Source: Thoreauomyces humboldtii (lineage: Eukaryota; Chytridiomycota; Chytridiomycetes; Spizellomycetales; Powellomycetaceae). Taken from it: DNA of 12,127 nt. Each line of letters opens with the position of its first letter. Position 1 is the first letter of the stretch. Positions 1 to 7,295 of the stretch are shown piece after piece. The DNA is taken from the NCBI GenBank assembly GCA_027596035.1, contig JADGJA010000702.1, forward strand, positions 1 through 12,127. The letters run 5' to 3'. The translations under genes and the position numbers were made by a program. The notes under the pieces were generated by a model. That model ran no database searches. It was not told the DNA's origin and saw only the letters and a list, made by a program, of their open reading frames with translations.

Positions 1-401
1 GTGGTGGTGGGAGGTTGGGGTCTTGGGGTGGTGGAGGGGTAGTGGCGGGCGTTGACAAAGAGGAACCCGCAGACGGTGGTGGTGGTGGTGACTGTGGATC
101 GGCCATCCTGCAGCAGTTCTGGCAGTCAACAAGCGACAATGTCGGCTAGTCCTACTGAGCCTGGCGGCAAGGCGGCCGCGCCCAAAACGCCCTCTTTCCA
201 AACGGCGCGACGCGCTCGGCAACGTGTTGCTTCCCGCAGCGCTTCCAAATCGCCATAGAAAACACAAATAATTGCCAGGAGCCTCACAAAGTGTATAAGG
301 CGAGACAGTATTCCGAAAGAGAAAGAATGAAAGGGTGCGCGCAGAGGAGGAACCAAAAGTGAGATGAATGAGAGCGTGAAGTGAGGATGACCACAGGGAT
401 G
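1..401. other. Window edge and 3' flank of the Sin1-like gene
   Basis: The first ~55 bases are almost only G and T (GTG repeats and runs of G), and a second (GTG)n stretch lies at about 74-91. The remainder is the region downstream of the minus-strand TORC2 gene, whose stop is at 402-404. Apart from the doubtful plus-strand tail listed separately, no gene is seen. The edge composition is poor-quality looking and may reflect a contig end. Confidence 0.5.
52..258 (+). CDS. Possible 3'-terminal exon of a plus-strand gene (tail fragment)
   Basis: An open frame on the plus strand ends at TAG 256-258. Its last ~45 residues are rich in Ala, Pro, Ser, Thr, Lys and Arg (for example the stretch APKTPSFQTARRARQR), which looks like the basic, disordered tail of a nuclear or cytosolic protein. 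The frame is closed upstream by TAG at 40-42, so if real it must enter through a splice acceptor; CAG at 112-114 or 121-125 (tgcag / ggcag) are candidates. AT-rich sequence with an AATAAT-like motif follows the stop, as in a 3' UTR. The gene would converge on the TORC2 subunit gene that ends at 402. No family is recognised and the rest would lie off the window, so this is a weak call; it may be chance open frame. Confidence 0.25.
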   Translation: MTKRNPQTVVVVVTVDRPSCSSSGSQQATMSASPTEPGGKAAAPKTPSFQTARRARQRVASRSASKSP

Positions 402-3198
402 TCACCGGACGGATTTGGAATCTCGCTTGTTGAGCTGCGTCAGGAAAGAGATTTTTGTACAGATTTCCGCTGAGAAGAAAACTCAATGAGATGAAGGTCC
501 ATCGGGCGAGATCTCGAGAGCGCATCTCACCAGCCTCGTTCTCGGATACGGCTTCAAGATCGAACGATTTTTGATCGTGCGACTTCAGCTGGACGACCAG
601 CTTGAAAGCGCTGCTCTTCTTTCCACCTTTGCACGAAAGAACTGAGCTGATGTGATATGATGCCTGAGAACGGGAGGCAAAGGGCTTCAATTCTCGGGGT
701 GCCTACTTCACACGGCGCATATTGTTACTTACGGTTTTCATGGTATCGAAAAGGTTCTTGTTCTCCCCAGCCATGATATGGATGTAGTCACCGTCAATCG
801 TTAGCAGACGGTCATGGGTCCGGCCCATAAATGCTTTGTGTATGACTGAGTATTGCTGTAACGAATGCAGGTTTAAGATCGAATGTTAAGTGTGTTACGG
901 TAGGATACTTGCCGACGCACCTTGTACATCGACGAGTACTCATCAGGCTCTATGAACCGCGGTTGATCTCCAATGTCGACCTTTTCGTCTGGTGGACGGA
1001 GGAACACATCGCCGGCTGAAAGGGGTAATAAAGGAGTAAGCAATGGGCACGTGGGGGCCGCATCGACTTGAACAAACCTCCACCGCCCGCTCGCTTGAGA
1101 ATGCACAGTTCCGAGACCCTCAATTGCTCAAGGGTTTTGTCAAGTGGGACGTCCGTCTGCGTGTCAGCCATCTTGAAGACGTATTTGCTCGGATCGTACT
1201 TTCGCTTCCTGCAAATTTGCTCGAACACCTCGGCGAGCGGGATGTTGGACGCGACGGGCATCGTTGTCGTTTGCTTGACCTCGATAGTCGAGTAGAGGTG
1301 GACCTTGAGGAACACAGTGGTTGCTGCTGAGTTGGAGGAGGTCGGAGAGGTTGGGGAAAGAAGGCTAGTGCTAGATGTTGCCGTGAGGCGGTTGCTGCTG
1401 TCCAGTTGTTTGACTGATAAGAAGACATCTTAGGAGGCATCTCATAAATAGCGCTGAAATTGCGACTTGTTCAAACCTCTATCTGGCGGTGCCTCGCATA
1501 ACGCGAATGAATCGAAAGCAAATTTAGAAATCTTTCGCGTTCGCTCCAATGCTGTAGTTCGTGGGAGCTTATAGTTAGATTCATGTTGCGCAAGTAACGT
1601 CCGTCTACTTCCTACCTGGAAAATCGTCATCGATGGTTCCGTCATCTTCTACGATGCGCATATTCCATCGTTTGACATCTTGCAAGTTGGCTGGGATGGT
1701 GGGCTCCCGACCTTCACTCCAGTATTCGTAGAGGGCATACCCTATAGCCTCCTCTACACTTGCATCACGCAGGACGCTCAAAGTGAGCGGTACTTCGGGC
1801 TCGTCGCTAAGCGGAATGTAAATCCGCAGCTTAATGGGTTGTGGATCACCCTTTCCGGACTGGAGGTGGGTTCTGCGTAAGCGCGAGCCTCAAGCATGCA
1901 AGGTACAAAATTTTCTACTTACAAAGAAGCTGAAATCTTTTCCAAAGGGATTGTCGGATCTACTTTGCTCGTTGAACAAGGAAGTGAGTGCCGACATGGG
2001 TTTTGAGGAGAGCTCGGCGCGAGATCTTCGTTTATGTACATCCAGACCGAGGGGCGCAGGCTTGTTCGTAGGGAGTTTCCGCTTGATGAATAAATTCTCC
2101 GCGGGTGGCATCGCTGGTTGCGGAGGTTTCACAATGGGCGAGCGCTTGCTGGTGGGTTTTGATCGTGGCACACGTTTTTTGTCTTTTATACGAACCTTCT
2201 TGAGCGAAGAGTGACGGGACGAGGAATCCCGTTTCGCTGCGTTCTCATCTGGTTGTGGTAGTGGGGCTTGCGGAGGTGGTGGTTCCGCTTGCATTGGGCC
2301 AGCCTGCCCGTCGCGTAACCGCACAGATCGCTTGCTACCTCCAAAGGTTAGGGTTCGTTGACCCCGTGGTAAAAATATACGTCGCTCACCTGTTTTGTCT
2401 CGAGAGCGGATGCCCGCTGCGTGGGCTATCCGATGCAACATTCCCGATGCGAGATTCGGAATTTTGGGATCGTGGTGAACCTGGTCCCTGCTGATCAAGC
2501 GGAACGGTCGCGGCCGCCTCCTCGGTGGTCGAATCTCCAAGGGATTGCGACATGGGCTCTCCACCAGCTTCCTGCACCTGCTGCATCAGCTGTAGCCGTG
2601 CTTTCAGCATTTCGATGGTGGCCAGGCGCTGCTCATGATTGCCATTGACCAGCTGTTCCTGAGCGACAGCTGGTAGCATATCGGTATTCAAGCCGCTCGT
2701 CTTGATGACATGTTGAGGTCGAGGTGGCGATTTCGCTGACGTCGGATGAGACTTTGTGATCGGCGGAGCAGCGTGCGCAGGCTGTGCCTCCCGCTCTATC
2801 GCACGCGAGGGCACACGTTCAGTGACCACGTCGTCAGCAGCGAGCTGGTTCAGCACAGGTCGCCGCAGCCCTCTTCTGTGCGACGCGCGTGCGTCCTCCC
2901 CCGCTGCGTTTGGAGCAGTGTTTAGTTGACTTCGCGATGGCGAGCGTAGCGAGTGGTGGGCTTCTCCATCTAAGCCTCCTGTTCCTCCACGACCAGTCGC
3001 CCAGTTGATGTATTCATTATCGGACGCCCGTGGGAGGGATATAATACGTTCGGTCAAGCTATCCGCATTGACTAACATGGACTGCCGCAATTGATATATC
3101 TGTGACATTCCTCCACCCGTCAGCAAGCTTCGGCAGAAACGAAAGAAGCTGGTCTTTGGGTCGCTTACAAGGTAGTCCGCATCGGTAATGAGGGACAT
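402..3198 (-). CDS. SIN1: Sin1/Avo1-type TORC2 subunit (stress-activated MAP kinase-interacting protein)
   Basis: Spliced model of ten exons: 3198-3169, 3099-2390, 2334-1923, 1859-1616, 1551-1477, 1413-1078, 1015-921, 855-733, 663-531, 469-402. All junctions are GT..AG and stay in phase, giving 741 residues. The N-terminus starts MSLITDADYL and continues, after intron 1, into a Leu/Arg-rich segment, as in Sin1 family members. Residues ~20-370 are low-complexity, with a basic stretch. The CRIM domain starts near residue 374 (NPFGKDFSFF) and contains IPLSDEPEVPLTL, EEAIGYALYEYW and RIVEDDGTIDDDFP, to about 490. A Ser/Thr linker leads to a Ras-binding-like region (~524-602, KVHLYSTIEV, CRKRKYDPSKYVFKMADT). 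The PH domain is at ~633-735 (LLTIDGDYIHIM, SYHISSV, FKLVV). In this family CRIM recruits AGC-kinase substrates to TOR complex 2 and PH binds membrane phosphoinositides. ATG 3198 was chosen from the conserved MSLI start; an in-frame ATG at 3216 would add six residues. Confidence 0.95.
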
Positions 3199-3623
3199 CG
3201 TACGTACGCCCGACAACCCCTGGGCACCGCACCAGAAGTGGAGCGGCCCGAACTGCGTTGCTGCTAGAGCTTGTAGGACTAACAGCGGGAAAGGTGGTAA
3301 ACTCCTGCCCGAACAAAGTATGCCGACTACGCTTGCGTAGTTGCGCTTGAAAGACTAGGCTCGGAAGGCGATCCGATTGAACAATATGTTGTCGCAAGAC
3401 TATCGTGTCACTAATCCAAGATGACGGTGCGCAACCCGTTGGTAGAAGTTGATTGAGAAGCCTTTCTGTCGCTGAGAATGCTACGATGATGGTGCTGGCC
3501 GAGAGCAGGGAAGGAAGCGCGAGGATGACAGCGCGCCAAAGTCGGATCGGCCTCAGCCTCAACTTGGATTTTCCTGAACAAGCAATTCCCAAATTCCCAC
3601 AGCATCGATACCCAAAGACGGAC
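3199..3623. promoter_or_regulatory. Bidirectional intergenic region between SIN1 and the LMW-PTP gene
   Basis: About 425 bp separate two divergent start codons, so both promoters must lie here. A perfect palindrome CGTACGTACG (3199-3208) abuts the SIN1 start codon. I see no clear TATA box for either gene. Open frames that run through this stretch on both strands are not supported by codon pattern or family similarity. Confidence 0.55.
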
Positions 3624-4360
3624 ATGAGCGGTAGCGTACAAGATAAGCGTATCGGGGTGCTCTTCGTATGCTTGGGTAACATCGTAATGTGTGCGTGTCC
3701 TATTACACCGTGCTTCATATTGATTTCCTTTCGCAGGGAACATTTGCCGCTCCCCCATGGCAGAAGGCAAGAGGAAGAGACGTGGAAGGGGCGACCGAGA
3801 TCGTGTTATAACGAGCCTTCTTATGCGCATCAGCCGTGTTCAATCATATCATCAAGCAGAAAGGACTTGCAGAAAAGTTCGAAGTGGATAGTGCTGGCAC
3901 AGCCGGCTACCATGTTGGTGACTCGCCCGACTTGAGATCCATGTCTACATGCAGATCGAAAGGCGTGGACATGTCGCATCACGGGCAGCAAGTCAAAAAA
4001 TCCGATTTTACTAAATTTGATTGGCTATTGTGCATGGATGAGGTGGGTGTCCATGCTTCACGCGATCCACTCTTTTCCGGATCTTGATCACCGCACCTCG
4101 GTTGGAAGTCCAATCTCAAAGATCTGCAGAGAATTCAACCAAAGGGCTCATCCGCAAAAGGTATGAAGTTTTAAGAAATGTGTGGCGTTAAAGGCATTCA
4201 AGTGACACTTCTTCAAGTGCAACTGTTCGGAGACTTCGATGCGTCCGGCGATCGTATTATCAAAGATCCTTATTATGGCGGAAACGATGGATTCGAATAC
4301 AACTACGAGCAAGTCGTGAGATGTTCGGAAGGATTCTTGCTTAAGCTCGGACTTGCCTAG
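3624..4360 (+). CDS. LTP1: Low-molecular-weight protein tyrosine phosphatase
   Basis: Five exons, 3624-3675, 3737-3766, 3834-4042, 4109-4160 and 4218-4360, give a 161-residue protein, the usual size of this family. The P-loop CX5RS is assembled across intron 1: Cys16 in exon 1 (FVCLG) and Arg22-Ser in exon 2 (NICRSPMAE). Further family marks are VDSAGTAGYHVGDSPD, LLCMDESNL and the catalytic-acid loop IKDPYYGG near the C-terminus. The enzyme hydrolyses phosphotyrosine through a cysteinyl-phosphate intermediate in the cytosol; the DPYY aspartate is the general acid. Introns are 61, 67, 66 and 57 nt. Intron 2 begins with GC rather than GT, chosen because it restores the conserved MAEAVF sequence. 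The gene is divergent from SIN1. The symbol follows the yeast orthologue. Identification is firm; only the exact intron 2 boundary is inferred. Confidence 0.94.
3767..3833 (+). other. Probable GC-AG intron in the LMW-PTP gene
   Basis: The donor reads GAAG|GCAAGAG and the acceptor GCATCAG|CCGTG. Splicing here joins MAE to AVFNHI exactly as expected for the phosphatase family. The nearby GT dinucleotides (for example at 3782) would add a short basic insertion after MAEG that the family lacks. GC-AG introns are a known minor class with donors close to AG|GCAAGT. Confidence 0.8.
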
Positions 4361-4661
4361 AATACACTAGAAACGCTATGGCCTCCAGAGACTGCTGTTC
4401 ACGTTATCACCCGGGACGGAAGAGTATGCGGCTCACGGTTGTAGATTCTTGCACTCCAAGCGCAAGTTCATTTTCACAACCTGTGTATACCCACTTTCGC
4501 GCTGGACGGCTGCATGTCATGACACCTGGACTGAATGCCATCGTCAGGAAACGGGACGCGAAAACAAGTCTTTTCGTCACCACTTTCAAGCACACTGGTG
4601 AACTTCCCCTCGTGCCTGGCGTTTGTCCGAACAATGACAACGATTCTGCAGCCTCCGAAGC
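4361..4661. other. Convergent intergenic stretch (3' flanks of LMW-PTP and nuclease-like genes)
   Basis: Two genes end towards each other here. The only motif noted is a perfect 10-bp palindrome TGTCATGACA at 4515-4524. Open frames on both strands overlap it but match nothing I recognise and lack support. Confidence 0.5.
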
Positions 4662-5054
4662 TCAAGGAGCATGTGGCATGAAGGTTGTGACGGGCCGGAG
4701 CTCTGCATCTCCATGTTTCTCCTCCACGTAGGTACAGCACTCGACGGTGGTTTCGGGGTGCTTCAATGCCCAAGCCTTTCCGTATCTCCAAGCCTGCTCC
4801 TCGACCCTCTGTCGCGCCTTTGTACGCTTGCCTCGAGCGGTGCGACCGCTTTCCTTCTTGAGGACTCTGGTCTCGACCACCATGAACCGACTTTTATCCT
4901 TGTTGGCGAAGACGAGATCTCCGACGCCCATGTCGGTTCGACTGGCTTGAACTTCCCAGTCACGCGCCACAAGCTCCGGAAAGTCGGGAATGCCTTTGAC
5001 GATGAGGCGATCCTGGAGTCGACGCTCCGGCGGGTACGTCGTGCGGGTCGCCAT
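4662..5054 (-). CDS. Small hypothetical protein, possible PD-(D/E)XK nuclease-like fold
   Basis: A single-exon frame of 130 residues from ATG 5054 to TGA 4662-4664. The core is GVGDLVFAN (44-51), a short basic spacer, then FMVVETRVL (57-65), followed by GRTARGKRTKARQRVEEQAWRY-type basic helix (70-91). The order Asp46, then Glu61-x-Arg63 on a hydrophobic strand, followed by a basic helix, resembles the catalytic D...ExK layout of restriction-endonuclease-like proteins. I have a faint recollection of fungal and plant hypothetical proteins with a GDLVF...VVET(K/R)...TGRTAR...EQA layout, but cannot name the family with certainty. Here Arg63 stands where Lys would be catalytic, so activity is doubtful. 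No signal peptide or membrane segment is seen. It is head-to-head with the caleosin gene. Coding status is fairly likely; function is inference. Confidence 0.65.
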   Translation of the reverse strand: MATRTTYPPERRLQDRLIVKGIPDFPELVARDWEVQASRTDMGVGDLVFANKDKSRFMVVETRVLKKESGRTARGKRTKARQRVEEQAWRYGKAWALKHPETTVECCTYVEEKHGDAELRPVTTFMPHAP

Positions 5055-5819
5055 GGTGGTGTTCAGAGATAGATCGAGCTGTCAAACTGCTTCGTCTGGT
5101 TGATTGTAGTGATGCAGATTGTTTCCTAAGCATACATAGCGTCATGAATCAACTGGATAGTCGAATGTCTCCGCATGGTTTGCCTGCACATACCTCGGCG
5201 AGATGAGAACTGCTTGCGGACAGGAAGGTTACTTGAGGAGTTTGATAGGAAACGAGTCTCAGGCCACAGCCGGAAAGAGGACGACATTAGTCGGCGTCCG
5301 ACAAGCCCCGAGGATAAGACGGTCTCCGCTGAGACATCAGGGATCGGATGGCCGTTGTTGTATCGAGTTTGTCTTGCTCTCTGGCCCCACGGCGAAATGG
5401 ACTATGCAATCTGTCGCTGACCTTGACAGACCGGGAAAGCTGCGAGAGACAGGACTGTCGGTGATGAGGATGTCCAGGACTTTCCGTTCCCGAGACCACG
5501 GTTCAGCGGAAAGTACCAAGGTTCCAAGGTTCCTGGCTTCTGGTGCAGGCACGTGTCAGTCTGCCGCCGCTGTCAAAACGTCATCATCCCTTTCTTTCTT
5601 GTTTTTGTTTTTGACAAGGTTCGCGGCAGTTCGCAAGAACCGTGAAGGGGCCGCGCGGGTCTGCAGGTGCCCCCGTTTTGATGACATGACGACGCAATGA
5701 CGGCAGCGGAAAATGCACACTTTGCCCGTCCTCATAAAGCGTGAGGGCCACCCCACCAAGTCCTCTCGTGATTGGTATAGCAACTCCGAACCAACCAGCA
5801 AGCGACACAATCAACAATA
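5055..5819. promoter_or_regulatory. Bidirectional intergenic region upstream of caleosin and nuclease-like genes
   Basis: About 765 bp between two divergent starts. Noted elements are a tandem 8-bp direct repeat AAGGTTCC x2 at 5518-5533, a short hairpin GTCTC/GAGAC at 5322-5335, and a pyrimidine-rich tract at about 5587-5612. The last ~25 bases before the caleosin ATG are A-rich, typical of a fungal 5' UTR. A 165-codon open frame on the plus strand (5203-5700) crosses the region but its composition is not protein-like. Confidence 0.5.
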
Positions 5820-6758
5820 ATGGCCACCAAGGCAAGCACTACCACCGTCCTCGACCCCTTCGCAAGGCCGACTACGGTCTCGCCCTCGTGCCTTGCGACC
5901 GCAGAGTACCCGGTTCCCGAGACTCTGGACACCATCATCAGGAACCCAGGCGTGCCACGAGCCACGATCGCACCCAGTGCCGAACACCCTAACGGATCGA
6001 CAGATGGAAAGAAGCAGTTCACGCCTCTCCAGCAGCACGTTGAGTTCTTCGACCGAAACAACGACGGAGTCATCACTCTCGTTGAGACCTTCAAGGGATT
6101 CTACGCCCTCGGATTTAATGTCATCTTCTGCCTCCTCGCCATGGCTATCATTCACGGTGGCTTTAGTTATCCCTCCCTCGGTAAAGCTGCCATGGAGGGG
6201 GGCCACGGATCGTCAAAAAAAATGCTGACACTCCAACGCATTTCACAGATGGCTGGATCCCCAACCCCACTCTCCCCATCTACGTCAAGAACATTCACAG
6301 ATGCCTGCACGGTTCGGATACGGGAACGTACGACACAGAGGGACGCTACATCCCTCAGCGCTTCGAAGAAGTTCTTTCCAAGTACGACGTGGGGAACAAG
6401 GGCGGCCTAGATTTCTCCGACATCATGCGCATGACCCGAGAGATCCGCAACTTTATGGATTTCTTCGGAATGTTCGCAAACAAGTTCGAGTGGGGCACGC
6501 TGTGGCTCCTCTGCAGGAACGAGAACGGTCTCATCACAAAGGAGCAGATCCGTCGTTGTTACGTAAGCAAGCGGGAATTGGACAGAAACTCGATTGAGGC
6601 ATGCTCATTCATGCCTGTCCTTTCTGCTTTCTGCTTTTCTTTGTTTGTGAAAACAGGACGGGACCTTGTTCTATCACATCGAGGCCGAGCGCCTCCGTGC
6701 AAAGCAGGACCGTGTCAACGCCAAGAAGATCAACAACCTCAAGGTCAAGAGCACCTAA
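5820..6758 (+). CDS. Caleosin (lipid-droplet Ca2+-binding haem peroxygenase family)
   Basis: Three exons, 5820-6180, 6249-6562 and 6657-6758, encode 258 residues. A single EF-hand loop sits at 78-89 (DRNNDGVITLVE), with Ca2+ ligand positions 1, 3, 5, 9 and 12 intact, preceded by His73 (LQQHVEFF). It is followed by ETFKGFYALGFN and a hydrophobic segment ~99-120 (VIFCLLAMAIIHGGFSYPSL) that would insert in a lipid-droplet or ER monolayer. His137 (YVKNIHR) matches the second conserved haem-coordinating His of plant caleosins. Downstream are GSDTGTYDTEGRYIP, MTREIRNFMDFFG, KFEWGTLWLLC and DGTLFYHIE, all typical. Family members oxygenate fatty acids using hydroperoxides. Introns are 68 and 94 nt. 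The first ~65 residues form a low-complexity extension. The start has a good context (ataATGG) and the frame is closed shortly upstream. Confidence 0.95.
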
Positions 6759-7040
6759 GCATCCATCCTCCTCTTGTTGTCTGTCTCGGGCTTCCAACCC
6801 TTTCGTTCGCTTAATCTCTTTTACTGTACATAGTACTTATGACATATCCTTTACCTCTCTAATTGAACAGTGGATGATTGAGGCGATATTGTCGTCACGC
6901 CATGCCATCCGCAATGCCGCGCCATCAATCCGATTACTGTGCCGGACAATCACTCCGCAGGGAGTTGAGTTCTAGAGAGATAGGAGTCATCCGCGGTATA
7001 CTCGGTGCCAGCGGTCCGCTTGCAGGTAAACCCTATTTTC

Positions 7041-7055
7041 GAACCGAACGCCGGG
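7041..7055 (+). repeat. Direct repeat copy 1 (gaaccgaacgccggg)
   Basis: Perfect 15-bp copy of the sequence at 7126-7140, 85 bp apart, both followed by GTGA or TGA. They lie about 155-255 bp upstream of the secreted-protein start codon, where fungal activator sites are expected. No factor is recognised. Confidence 0.7.
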
Positions 7056-7125
7056 GTGAGAAGCGCGTCGCTCCGCGGGGCGCCGGAGTGGCGTCCACAT
7101 CCACCGAGGATTCAAAGGCATCATT

Positions 7126-7140
7126 GAACCGAACGCCGGG
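7126..7140 (+). repeat. Direct repeat copy 2 (gaaccgaacgccggg)
   Basis: Second perfect copy of the 15-bp element at 7041-7055, in the same orientation. Confidence 0.7.
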
Positions 7141-7295
7141 TGAACAATGAGATCGTTTGTCGGCATGCTGGAGTTTGTCTAAACAAGGAAGTGACCTGTC
7201 AAAGCCTTTTTTCTTGAATGGGATATGTCGAGCATAAGAGGAAGTGCGAGGAACGCTTTCGTTCCGTAGATTTCCATCGTACATTCTCTCGCGAT

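Larger units (their letters stand above)
6759..7295. other. Intergenic: caleosin 3' flank and promoter of the repeat-bearing secreted protein
   Basis: After the caleosin stop comes a T-rich 3' UTR with TGTACATAG (about 6826-6834), resembling fungal 3'-end efficiency elements. Further on is a pair of 15-bp direct repeats (listed separately) and a G/C-rich hairpin CTCCG/CGGAG at 7071-7088. No convincing gene is seen here. Confidence 0.45.

Noticed and set aside
3453..3935. Single-exon reading of the LMW-PTP 5' region as a 160-residue protein
   Set aside because: It ignores introns 1 and 2 and loses the CX5RS motif; the spliced model restores the full family sequence from ATG 3624.
4378..4731. 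117-codon plus-strand open frame after LMW-PTP
   Set aside because: No family match, overlaps the 3' end of the nuclease-like gene in antisense, and equally long frames exist on the opposite strand.
5203..5700. 165-codon plus-strand open frame upstream of caleosin
   Set aside because: Arg/Ser/Cys-rich composition with no domain; it lies in the divergent promoter region and competing frames on the other strand are equally open.
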